The translations under genes and the position numbers were made by a program. This document shows positions 44,862-55,934 of a stretch of DNA of 64,000 nt, one piece after another. The notes beneath the pieces are model-generated. The model was not told where the DNA came from. It searched no databases and was given only the letters and a program-made list of their open reading frames with translations. Source of the DNA: Isoetes taiwanensis (taxonomy: Eukaryota > Streptophyta > Lycopodiopsida > Isoetales > Isoetaceae); assembly GCA_021234155.1 (NCBI GenBank), contig JAJEKV010000046.1, positions 6,203,012-6,267,011 on the forward strand, read 5' to 3'. Position 1 is the stretch's first letter; each line of letters begins with the position of its first letter.

Positions 44862-45570
44862 TTCTAGGAGACCATACGCAGGCACAATCTCTATTTGGAA
44901 GTGGTGGCATGTGTAGGTGAGGTAGCAACACCCTGATGTATTGCAGCTTTTGGCGTTGAAACAATATGATATAATCCAGAGACATCACACGTATTAGGAG
45001 TTGCTTTAAGGCCAATTATTCCACTCAAGCCATATACCATAGCCTTATTGCTTTCTTCTATCACTGAGAAGTGGGCAAACAAGGGTCCCATTTAAAATTA
45101 GATAGGAAAAACAATTATGTATGATGGCATTTCAAATATTGTTTTTTGTTTATTCTCTTTCTGTATGGGTTTGCCCCACCAGAGTGAGTTTGTGTAACGT
45201 GTCATAACTTGTCCTATGGTATAATAGTTGCCCATTAAATGTACTTCATCTAGAAGGCCTTATAACATGTTGAACTCCTTCACAAGTGAAAGGGAAATAC
45301 CAAGTAGATGTGATTGAATGTTCAAACTAATTCTATATACGCAAGAAAACAAACCATTAAAGGCGACTTGATGATGTGTTGTTCAAGAAGAAGATGTTAA
45401 GTGAACATGAGATCATGAAAGGGCCCATTTTCATTTGACCCTTGATTTAATGACTCTTTTCAAATATGAAGGAGCGTAAGAAAATCTCTTGATCCTAATA
45501 TACTTTGACATGATTCATACAATAATGTGACAGCAAATTTTAATAATATGAGCAAGTTGCATTTCTTATG
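44862..45570. other. No recognisable gene
   Basis: An unidentified minus ORF (44891-45091) contains NKAMVYGLSGIIGLKA but belongs to no family I know. The rest is AT-rich. Confidence 0.4.
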
Positions 45571-45574
45571 TCAA

Positions 45575-46560
45575 CTACTCATATGCCTTGACTTGATTGT
45601 AGGCATATTTTAAAGCAGTATCCATATGCTTCACGCATCTAGAGAGGGAATAGTCCCCATGACTTGCGCACATGTTGCAACCACCGAAGTGGGTCAAGAA
45701 TGGCCACCTATCATCCCCAAATCCAGGGTCACTCGTTTCAATTTGATCCACCACTTGGACCCAGAATCCATAAAAATGTTTAGAATCTTCCACATAAACA
45801 GAGTCTTTTAGAGATGATTTCATGGCAAGTACACTGGAAGTCGAAGAACCTTGGGCAATGAATGAATCAAGCAAGTGAAGAGAAGAGTTGGAGTTCCTGA
45901 TGAAAATGCTGGAGATGTTGAGGAGAGCGAAATTGGCGAGGTCGCAAGGTTGATGACCACAACCATGCAAGACAAAGTTATGATGGGTGTATTTGTGCAT
46001 GGGGAAGGGGAAGGACATGTGGGTAATGAGGGCGAGGGGGTGGATCCACCAAATCCATTCAAAGTTGGGATGGGAAGCCATGAAGGAGCGAATGAGGGGG
46101 GCATGGGACCAAAAGCCGGAGATAAATGGGATGGAATTGAATTGGCTTGTATTTGTATAGGAGGTGTTAGGGAAGAAGGGGATGTTATGGAGGCGGCAAT
46201 ATGCGGCCTTGTTATGCAAGAGCTTTGCAGTGTAACGAGGATTCTGGCACAACTGGGGCTGCTGCGTCCCAGACATCATAACAAGCCGGGGCTCTTCGGG
46301 GCTCATTCTTCTTACTTCCTCCGGCAGTTTTTCCTCCTGCAGTTTCACCACTTGCAACGCTTGGCCCTTCCCAATCGCGTCCCTCAGTAGCCTCGTGTGT
46401 GGTCTTCCGCCCCTTTGCCCGAAATGCTGAAGCTTACTGCTCCCCCCTTTAATACCAGTATTGTCATCAGCCCGCATATCACTGTCACCGTTAGATTGCT
46501 TGCGAACTTCTGCGCTCTTCTTAGCCTCCGCTTCAGTGCGGCCTTCAATTTTGGAGTCAT
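45575..46560 (-). pseudogene. GT34 xyloglucan xylosyltransferase-like copy, DxD lost
   Basis: A start at 46560 gives MTPKLKAALKRRLRRAQKFA followed by a signal-anchor NLTVTVICGLMTILVLKGG, typical of Golgi type II GT34 enzymes. A frameshift near 46400-46470 moves to the frame of a 300-codon ORF. It contains AAYCRLHNIPFF, GFWSHAPLIRSFMASHPNFE, WIWWIHPLALITHM, HNFVLHGCG, SIFIRNSNSSLHLLD, HFYGFWVQVVDQIE, GFGDDRWPFLTHFGGCNMC and GDYSLSRCVKHMDTAL. Family members read WIWWVDSDAMFTDM at the active site; here the metal-binding DSD is HPL. The protein also has an internal deletion after the SLHLLD region and stops about 60-80 residues early. No introns are seen, but GT34 genes can be intronless, so a retrocopy is not proven. 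Catalysis is not expected. Confidence 0.88.
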
Positions 46561-47037
46561 GCCGACAGTGGTCGAATTGCTGCAGCTCAATTGCTTGCTT
46601 ATATGGCTTGCGTCTGATTCAGTACAGTCATCGCCTTGGACAAGGTCCTGTGATGAATGATTTGCTTGTTGCAGCGTGGAAATTAAACCAGCCACCTCAA
46701 GCCAGCGAAGAAGGAATCGTTTACTGTACCTAACAACCTCGATTCTGTAAATTTCGAGGTTGTAGTCTGCCGAGCATTCGCCCGCGCTGCCGCCAACAAA
46801 TCAGGACATTTAAGTTATCAATTTTTTTCGATTTACCCAACACAGGCCTTGATTATTCTAATCTTTTTTATTATTATATTATATTATTATGGCGTGTGTC
46901 TTGAACGGAGACCTAAATCCGACGCCTAGGATTAGACGAGCACATCTAACGGTAAGGAATAGATGGGCACATCTAACGGTAAGGAAGAGGAGCACTTTAG
47001 CTTTTTTATTCGTGGCCATCGAACAAAACATCGGGCT
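46561..47037. other. Spacer between GT34 and PSAT copies
   Basis: The two gene copies diverge from this 480-bp spacer. It contains a small hairpin AACCTCGA..TCGAGGTT near 46734-46760 and an ATTATTATAT run near 46868. A 25-bp unit with GCACATCTAACGGTAAGGAA occurs twice at about 46940-46985. Confidence 0.5.
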
Positions 47038-47837
47038 ATGGCTGTCAAACCTCTGGTGAAGGTATCCCCTACAGAGACAAGGCGCTTCTCCTTTCAAACC
47101 ACAATCCCGGCATCACCCAAGCTTGGACGATGCTTTGGAAAACGATGGCTGTGTTTTTAATTTCGCAACGGAGCCTGCCATTTTTCCTGCCAATGTTGTG
47201 AAGACAGCTTAAAAGGAGCTCTATAATTGGAGATGCAGCGGCATGAATGCTATGGAAATGAGCAATCGGTGTAAGGAGTTTTTATCAGTTGTTCAAAATG
47301 CCAGGGCAGATCTCAGATCTTTATTCAAGAAGGACAGATCTCAGATCTTTATTCAAGATCCTGGATGACTACAAGATTTTATTTCTTCAAGGAGGTGCTA
47401 CTACCCAGGTTGCTGGTATCCCGTTAAATGTTTGCTCTTCTGAAGATGCTACATAGTTTATTATTACTAGATCTTGGGGTGATAAGGTCTTTAAGGAAGC
47501 CCAAAAATATTCTACGGCAAAGGTTATTTGGAGCGGAAGGCTAACAAATATACCAGTGTTCCAAATCAATCGGTTTTTTTAGATTTTTGCTGATGCAAGG
47601 TAACCGCACATCTATGCCAATGAAACTATCCATGGAGTTGAGTTCAAGGATTATCCATAGGGATACAATTTTGGTTGCACATATGTCTTCAAATTTTTGT
47701 TCTGTTCTAAGCCTGTGGATGAGTCAAAGTGTGATATCATATATGCAAGTGTTCAGAAGGATGTAAGGCCTTCTAGAGTAAGCATTGCAATAGCAAGGAC
47801 AGATTTTATAGGACATGCACAGCCCATAACTCCTGTT

Positions 47838-50117
47838 ATGCTTCAATATGTAGCATAATAACAGAGGGTTTTCTTTGTGTTTTTGTACGCTTTTCACAAT
47901 GGTTTTCCTAAGATTTCATGGCGTATTCGAATGGATGTATTAATGCGTACATCTAGAGTGCACCATTTCTTTGTCGTTGATTTAGCTTTTTTTTTTTCCA
48001 ATGGTCCAACATCCAAGGGCTCACAACAAAAGCCCTTTTTTTATTTTAGGGGCTGAACATGCAAGCCTCGTGGAAACAGATTTGGAGTGGAAGCGTTAGT
48101 GCTTTAGTGCAGAGGATGATGCAGCCGGATGCTTGCTTCAACAGTTTGTGCCATACTATTCAAAGTTTCCATGGCATTCCGACGCCAAAGCACTTCCTTC
48201 GAAGTTTTTTTTTTTGTTTTTTGAAAGAAAAAAATTCTTTCTTTAGGGCGGCAGCGGCAAGCTATGGCGGATCAAGCGACATCTTCTTTCCTCTTCTTCT
48301 TTCCTGTTGGCCCTCCTTTTTCCTTCTTAATGCGGATTCGGCAAAGACAGATGGCAAGCGCATGCCAGGCGTAGTTTTTGAGCTTGTTTGAGGACGGAAT
48401 GAAGCATGCAGAAGAATGGCATTCTTCCCTTTTTGTTTTTTACAGAGCAGAGGGCAGGGCCAGTTCCAATCTGTAACAATAAAACAACATGGCGGGGCAC
48501 AAGATTGGCATATATTTTATAGCAATGGAGGGTCTGGCTTTTGGCGGCTCTTTCGAAATATTCAAGAAGCATTATCCGCGCAACATCTTCGAGATATTCT
48601 TTCAGTAGCAAGCGGGCAATGAAACGTGAGGAGGTGGCAAAAATAGATGGTGATTGATTCCTCTATAGATCCGATAGCGGGGTATGGCTGAAGAAACAAC
48701 TCAATGTTTTTCTCGCTCCATCCTTTTTCCGTAGATTCAAAGAGAAAAAAAGAAATAATCATGGCATGTTCAAGTACAAAGATGTTCATCCGCCATGTTC
48801 TTGATCGCAATGGTCGCCAATCCATTGAGCGTTAACCTTGTTGCAAAAGAGCAATACGCCGCATAATATCTTGGACAGATTGGGATGTTGTCGCCTTTGT
48901 TCCGTGTTTTATTTCCCTCTTGGTGATACCTCTACTGTTGTATATTGTCTATCCTCCTTCAATGAATATGTAAAGCAATCCGGATGCATCAAAATTAGCA
49001 AGGAAAAAAAGCCGGATCCGGATCCGAGTGCTCGCCTTGCTCGGGATGGCACGAAAGGAAAATGGGGGCATGGCTTATGCTCACTTGTTTTCGGACATCC
49101 GTTATTTCCTCCGCCATGTTCTTGACTATGCCATTCTATTTTGTGGCGAAGCTAATGTTTACTTGTCGGCTTGTATTGCCTCAATTTCGAGGCTAACTTA
49201 TGTATATGAAGTATATGTCGAAACTATCTCCTCGTGCAAGCCACGGCGCGACTTCGATCCTCCACGTTCTCGTGAGCATTTGTTAAGGGTCAGTAGGCCC
49301 GAAGCTAGGTCTCCGCTATAGTGCAAGATATATCGAACAATGGTTCTCACTCCTTTACTAAAACAATTGGGGCAAGTTGTTTTTCAAGTGCCAATTCTTA
49401 TTGAGGGTTTATATTTGTTGCAGGCATCAAAGCGGATGTACAAAATGAAGTCAAGGAGATCCCATTAAGGACATGTCTATTGGTGGCATTTTGTGTATCA
49501 TATTTAGAACAGTGTCCGTAAAGGGGTTGTCAGAAAAGGTTTGCAAGTTGCAACTTGGATTTAAAACTCCATTTGAGCTATTTGGTAATTGAGCTCAAAC
49601 ATTAGCAAAGAGGATGTTGTGACCAATAAAAACCCCATATTTGCATCATTTTGCTCAATTTGTTTCTTTTATTTCAAGTGTGAAGTCACGTTGTTTGTTT
49701 TTAGCCCCGAAGGGGCAAAAAGTTTTTTTAACCTATAACAAAAACCATTACATTACACGCCTTTATATTAAATCCCCCTTCAAACCCCCTTTGGTTTGGG
49801 TGCATATTCACACGGGGGGGTGACGTAGGGTAGCGAGAGCCCTTATAATTATGTTTTGCACGTACAAAATCAACACCATATAGTATATTATCTCAAATCT
49901 TATAGTATTTTGCGAATCTTGTTATACAGTATAGCAAATTCTGTACATCTATACCCCACAAATGAGGAACTTTGTGTACGGTGTAGATTAAGGAGGTGAA
50001 TATGCCTATCCAACCGCTCTCGTTGCCCGGAGTCACCCCCGTGTGAATATGCACCCAAACCAAAAGGGGTTTGAAGGGGGGTTTAATATAAAGGCGTGTA
50101 ATGTAATAAGTCTTTGT
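47838..50117. mobile_element. Nested insertion inside the PSAT copy
   Basis: The insertion interrupts PSAT between its ITPVML and KISENKSLYN coding. Its left end (47838-48070) is the inverted match of 60040-60361. The middle (48070-49740) has no recognisable gene, only low-complexity TTC/TTT runs and short frames. The right end is the foldback element 49747-50107. A 13-bp AATAAGTCTTTGT occurs at 50105-50117 and again at 50130-50142, perhaps a trace of the event. Confidence 0.7.
49747..50107. mobile_element. Foldback MITE, complete copy B (361 bp)
   Basis: The left arm starts ATTACATTACACGCCTTTAT and the right arm ends ATAAAGGCGTGTAATGTAAT. The arms pair almost perfectly for about 75 bp, including TTTGGTTTGGGTGCATATTC with its complement. 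The about 210-bp centre matches copies A and C. No ORF of note. A clear target duplication was not found. Confidence 0.88.
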
Positions 50118-50518
50118 AAGATATCAGAGAATAAGTCTTTGTATAACACACCATCCTGCTTTGCCTATTACATATGTGGTCTGGTCTTTGAAGAGCTATT
50201 AGAACAAGGGGGCTTGGAAAGCACTGAAGAAGGAAAACGTGGAGAAGTCAAAGTTGTTGTAATGATGCTACAGGTGCCAGCAATGGCTTCTACAAATGCC
50301 CTGCTGAGAAATCAGTGATATCCCTCATAAATGTGTGTTCCACTATGACAACAACTGAACTCGAGGCAGCCTTCATCAAAGAAGCTGCATCTCAGAGTAT
50401 GGTACAGCACAAAGGTCATAGAGATGTTGGTGGAGTCATGTCCATTTACAATGCCATGCCTAAAGCTGGAGTGGAGAATCTGATCTGTTTGTTGATAGAT
50501 TTCAAAGCAAAGAATTGA

Positions 50519-51560
50519 TAATATCTTTGAAATTCAATTCTATACTCTCATATGCTCTTAGCTGATCAAATATAATAGGATCTCCATAGGAGCCATGATG
50601 TTTTTTTTTTTGAGATTTGTATTTCGACTGTTTACTTCTCCGGTTTATTTAGAGCCCGTTGAGCAAGAAAGGTAGTTCTTAGGATACCAGATTCAGATTT
50701 TTACTGGAGACCGGATTTAGGATACCAGATTCAGATTTTTACTGGAGACCGGATTCAGATTTTTATTGAGTTAGAAAAATGAGAGGGCTTCTTAGGCAGA
50801 AACTGACCAGATGCTGGATCGATTATCGGTGGGATTTGTGATGAAGGTATTCTTCTGAAGGAGGAGGTCATGCTAGATCTCCATTTAGAAGTTTCTTTTC
50901 CTTTTCAGAAGCTTCTTTTCCTCCTAATTGCCATTCATTTTGCTCTTCATTTCATGTCACAATCATCCTTCAATAATCAGTTCGACTGACATGTTGAAAA
51001 CGTTAAGTAATTTGTTTGATGCAATTCATAGAGATACATGGGTATATACTGCATGCCCCTTTCATGATATGCCCGAATTAGATAGAGCTCATGATCGAAT
51101 TCTCTGGAGCTTACACCAGAAATAGTTCTTGCGCATAAAAGGGACTAATCTGGATTTTGGATAGGGATTGGCAATTATCTTAGAACCTAAAGCACAAGAC
51201 ACATTGTTGCAAAAATTTTTGCAGTGGAATATATCTTCATACAGATAGGAAAGGCATTCCTGTCAGTACACATTGAATATTTTAGAGTTGAACATATCTT
51301 CATGCAGATGAGAAAACATTACACAGCAATGACATGGATGCATGCTTTGGCTTGATAAGCATTTGGAGTCATTGAAGCTTGACATATACAAAATTCTACA
51401 ATAATGCACTACAATGCTTAATAGCAGCACAAATGTAATGTCTGAATAAAGAGAATAGCATATTAATAAAAAGCTTCACAACCATAACCATAACCATGTT
51501 GGATTTGTGTACAAAAAGAAATTGTAAGATTACAGTACTACCTTAAATTTAGAGCAAGTC
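50519..51560. other. No recognisable gene; short direct duplications
   Basis: Downstream of the PSAT copy. A 43-bp unit (AGGATACCAGATTCAGATTT..ACTGGAGACCGGATT) is repeated in tandem near 50673-50755. A T-run at 50600-50610 is present but no clear poly(A) follows the PSAT stop. Confidence 0.5.
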
Positions 51561-51730
51561 CTTTCAAGAATAGAATAGAATAGAATAGAATAGTTTTTTT
51601 AACGTCCACGGAGACCAATAGGTCATGGGACCCATACAATGGGCTAGTACAATCAAGACTACTAGGATTAAAAAAACCCCTGCCTCGAAAGGTTTTCAAG
51701 GGAAAAACCTTTGCAATAATGATGATAATG
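51561..51730 (-). repeat. LINE 3' UTR fragment with (ATTCT)n tail
   Basis: It matches the last 170 bp of the LINE at 27904-28070. On the minus strand it ends GTCTCCGTGGACGTTAAAAA then ACT(ATTCT)n. It has no coding part left and is strongly 5'-truncated. Confidence 0.8.
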
Positions 51731-51893
51731 ACTACTGAGGGCTCAGTAATTGCAGACGTTTATCTAGAACCTCAAGTATGTATAATGCCAAGTCATGCAC
51801 AGATGGTGCTCTGAGAAGTTGTGGAAGCGTGGAGAGGAAGCCTTGACCATTCAACCTTTGCAAGCTCCTTTGCCATATATCAATTTAACTATA

Positions 51894-51921
51894 CTAGTTA
51901 TGGTGCCCGGCGTTGCCGGGC
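51894..51921 (-). other. Helitron-like 3' terminus (minus strand)
   Basis: On the minus strand a hairpin GCCCGGCAACGCCGGGC is followed by ACCATAA and CTAG, then host T. This is the canonical Helitron 3' end (hairpin, short spacer, CTRR, insertion before T). The 5' TC end was not located. Confidence 0.65.
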
Positions 51922-51924
51922 TTT

Positions 51925-54518
51925 TCAAATTTGAAGAGGTGGTTGTTTCATGGTTAGCTAGAACAATTAATGTCGCTTGGAGGGGGCAAGGGTAATTCAT
52001 TCATATAGAATTGAATAAATAAATATTTGGACCTAAACCTGATTATATTATGTTGGGCCACGTACAAATACTCACAACCTGTTGAACTTGAATGACCATA
52101 GAAACCCTTTTGCGGTTTGATATGCAAGTAGTTGAGATGAATTAGTGTTTCAAATTTGCGAGCATATGATTTCTTGATTTGTGCTCTGAACACGTGCTTG
52201 TAATCTATGCAGTTTTGTTAGGTATTGCTTGGGATAGTTGATGCTTGAATTCTGTTGTAAGCATAGGATGGAGACCCTTTGAAAGGTATTTCTAAAATAG
52301 CAATAAGGAGGATGTCAAGGCAAATTAATATAGTAGATAACATATGTCCGAGATTGTTGGGCTTTGAGGCATATACAAATTTAGCGATTTGAAACTTGGT
52401 AATATGAAAGCAGTAGTAATGCCCAACGTTGCTGGTCATAATTTGAAAACCTATAAATGTTGAGAACTTGTGCTTTGCGTAAAGTAACTTCTGGGCTATT
52501 TGAGAAGCTATAAATTGCAAGTGCCGGGCCATTTAAAACCCATAAATTGTAAATGCCATCTTTATGAGTTGTTGATATTGTGTATTAAATCTCATACTCT
52601 TGCTACTTGGGTGTGTTGTGGCTGATTATGTGTGGTGAACAACAACATAATCCTTTAAAGGCATTGCATTTATTGCATTGTGTTATTTAGTGTGGCCTTA
52701 AACAACTTGTTCATTGTGTCCTTAAAATACGAATGCTGTTAATCTTTTGTTGCATAGTTCAAGAACATAATCGTGATATGTTGGTGAAACCGCAAAAATA
52801 GAGCATTTGTTGGCAAATAACCATTCCACAAATAGTAGAAAAGTAAGCCTTTGATCCAAATTAGACCTCATCCAGAAGAGCCACCAATATTAGCTTCATA
52901 CATTTTATATGAGAATACTCCTAATATGGGGAATGCATATATATGACAATTGTTGCAAGGGACATTTCCAAGCACTCAATGAGCCACAGAAAACCATTCC
53001 CACAACTAATTCCCACATTCAAGATAATCCAATGTTTTACTCTAACACTTAGAAGATTTTTCATTTTTTTCCCAATAATGGGAAAAGCGAAATATGTAAG
53101 TGAATCTTTTAGAAGATGTTTACATTGCTCATTCCCCTGTTTAGCACTTAAATTTACCCTCATTACTGAAATACATTAGTTCAAACACTTCGATTATAAA
53201 ATCGGCCTTATCATTTGGGAGTGCTAATGTGACTTATAAAAGCTTTTCTTCTTCTATGTTTCGCTTTAATAGCCATTGTGCATTCCTAAATTGCTCTATT
53301 GGTTTATGTCACAACCACGTTACATCAATATACTTGTATCAAATAATGCTCTGCAGATGCTTGATGTTAACATGATGTTTACATTTCCTGCACCAAGCAA
53401 TAATTCCAAACTGATATTTGTCTGCAGCAAAAGTAGAATAAAAAGGACAAAGCTTTGAAACCACATACAAACACCAGGCGTTTTCGAGCATATCAAGAAG
53501 AGAAGGCTTGGACAAATTCAAAGCTTTTACAGACTCCAGATGTCGTTGGCTTCATCCTGCTGCATCCTCGCCTAGATTCAACAGCCTATTTGCTCTGCCA
53601 GGAGTAAAAGACAAAAATTGTTTGAAATGAAAAGAATATGAAGCAAAGCATACATACCTTTTGAGCTTACCATAATATCTCTATTAGCAGTAGCTACTAC
53701 TTGACCACTGGTTCAGGTTAGCTCCGTCTTCAAAGGTGATGGCTTTAAGTTGAGGGGTTGGGCAGACTTCTTTGCATTTAATGCACCATTTTGATATTCA
53801 AAGAAGACTGCATATACACACAAATCCTACAATTACCGTAAACTTCAACATGTGGAAGGTTTCGAGGCCAACTGGGAAGACTATCATAAATAGGGGTGAA
53901 GGCCATGTTCCTTCCTACAGATCAAGTATTCCACCAAATGACTAGCTACAACATAAAATACAAAACCCATTATAAAACATAAATGACTACCAAACATAAA
54001 TCGATAAGCCCTAAGCCCACATTTAAGCCCACCTTTAATATCATAAAGCACTGATTCACATACATTAGAACTATGTTTGGCCATCATTCCAGTGGTCAGA
54101 TCCGGGGTTCAAAAACTGCCACGCAACATACCCTACAGCTTATCATAGCTGCAAAGACAACTATATTATCTGGCATGTATACCTAATGCATCTAAGCAAA
54201 CCCACCTTTAGCTGGAAGACCCGAAACCAACTTACAACATATGTTTATGACAGAGCTACCTATTTCATAACATATTCTACATAACTCTAAAGCCTGGACT
54301 AATCTCCATATCATAATTTCAGAGAGCCGCAACTATATAGGAGCCAAGAATCTAAAAAGCATAGCAGGAATATCAGTACCTATAATGCCTACAAAACCTT
54401 AACCAAAAAATTTAGCACCGAAACAAAGTGTAAAGCATGATTACAAAACCTATGGAGCAGCATCACAATAAATCCGCTTACACCATGTAATGAGCTTTTG
54501 CATCTTTCTAAAAGAATC
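51925..54518. other. No recognisable gene; AT-rich
   Basis: I find no supportable gene. Near 52430 CCCAACGTTGCTGG echoes the Helitron hairpin sequence. A minus ORF at 53339-53521 (SKPSLLDMLENAWCLYV) may be an exon of an unidentified gene. This interval could be Helitron body. Confidence 0.4.
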
Positions 54519-55934
54519 TGCATATCTACACTATTCTACATTGATCATCAAGATAAGAATCAATGGAAATGATGATGAAGCATCAGAAAATAAATAAGAT
54601 GCTAATTTATTTTTTTTTTTTTTGTGGAAGAACTGTGTCATCAATATATTAAAAGAATGGTAATGTTACAAAGCAAGTGAGGAGGCAGTGTGTCATGAAT
54701 AGCTAGCACCCAGTAACAAGACCGCACAAAACAAGAAGACACAACATCCGGATGAACCTTCCAAACCTGCACCACCACATCATCCTGAGGGACTATAGGT
54801 ATGTAACTCCCCGCCACTTGTTCCCAGATAGCCCGGTCACTGCACCTCAGGCGAAAGCGAGCTCGAAAGAACTCCCACGAAGCTAACTGACCACCCCAAT
54901 ACCAATCCTCCAAGGTGAACACAGCAGCTCACCTCCAACGGGCCTGCGTCCGAGCATGCATGGTGGCAGCCAAGGGCAAGTGCGCAGGGGGTAAAGGAAC
55001 CCACAAGAAAGGAGAAGAGTGGTGATAAACTGAGGCATAATCTAGCTGGAAGAGCACACGCACATGATCCCAAGCCCGCAACATCCCTGTGAGAAAAGGG
55101 GATGCATGTGGGAAAGGCCGGAGACCATACAACAGTGCTCAGGGCAACTCCACATGCACAGACGGCTTCCCAAACGCTACACAATGGCGAAGAGACTGCA
55201 ACAACAGCGCCGCACCAGGAGAAGATGCTCCATCCTGCAGAATGCTCAATTGAGCATCACCTTAGAGCTAGTTTTGTGCACCTTAGGGCTAAGTCTGGAA
55301 TCTTGAAGCAACAGAAGGCCACAACTGAAGTAACCAAAGGGGCTTAGGCCAAATCTGGTAGCTGCTCACAGGAAGAATCAAAGGCAAGGTGCATCGGAAC
55401 TGGAAACAAACAAATTTCGAATGCCGGAGTGCAAAAGAGGAATAACAAAATGCTCTGCCCAGATTTTTGTGAAAGGCTTTCCCAGCTATTGCATCTTTAA
55501 TCTGCATATCTACACTATTCTACATTGATCATCAAGATAAGAATCAATGGAAATGATGATGCCATGAATAGAACAGACCTTTACCTTTAGTTTTATGATT
55601 TATCTCTATCCTGGATATCGAGAAAGCATCAGAAAATAAATAAGATGCTAAAATTTTGTGCACCTTAGAGCTAGTTTTGTGCACCTTAGAGCTAAGTCTG
55701 GAATCTTGAAGCAAATGTAAGGCCACAACCGGTAACCAAAGGGCTTAGGCCAAATCCGGGCAATTGCTCACAGTTAATCAAAGGCAAGGTGCATCGGAAC
55801 CGGAAACAAACAAATTTCGAATGCCGGAGTGCAAAAGAGGGATAACAAAATGCTCTGCCCAGATTTTTGTGAAAGGCTTTCCCAGCTACTCTTCTAGCAA
55901 ATAATAAGGCATTCTGAATTGTTACCTCAAGCAT
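54519..55934 (-). mobile_element. Duplicated block invaded by a poly(A) LINE
   Basis: A 60-bp block (CTGCATATCTACACTATTCT onward) occurs at 54519 and 55500. GCATCAGAAAATAAATAAGA occurs at 54582 and 55625. A 220-bp block occurs at 55275-55495 and 55670-55890. Between the copies a minus-strand LINE 3' end runs from about 55190 to a poly(T) at 54608-54623. It reads AWDHVRVLFQLDYASVY and WEFFRARFRLRCSDRAIWEQ, typical of LINE ORF2 C termini. Frames are broken. Confidence 0.6.

Larger units (their letters stand above)
47038..50518 (+). pseudogene. PSAT: Phosphoserine aminotransferase (PSAT) copy split by insertion
   Basis: Starting at ATG 47038 with a plastid-transit-like leader (MAVKPLVKVSPTETRRFSF), the sequence then reads across frames GCVFNFATEPAIFP, KELYNWRCSGMNAMEMSNR, ILFLQGGATTQVAGIPLNVC, SWGDKVFKEAQKYSTAKVIW and [34 protein letters not shown] (with the PLP lysine kept), [14 protein letters not shown] follow to about 47837. 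Coding resumes at 50118: [60 protein letters not shown] and [14 protein letters not shown] to the stop at 50516-50518. PSAT makes phosphoserine in plastid serine synthesis. Stops, frameshifts, a 24-bp tandem duplication near 47306-47352 and a 2.3-kb insertion kill it. No intron is seen, so it is a processed copy or a decayed intronless gene. Confidence 0.92.

Noticed and set aside
45875-46390. 171-codon plus-strand ORF
   Set aside because: It is antisense to the GT34 coding frame, which carries recognisable motifs.
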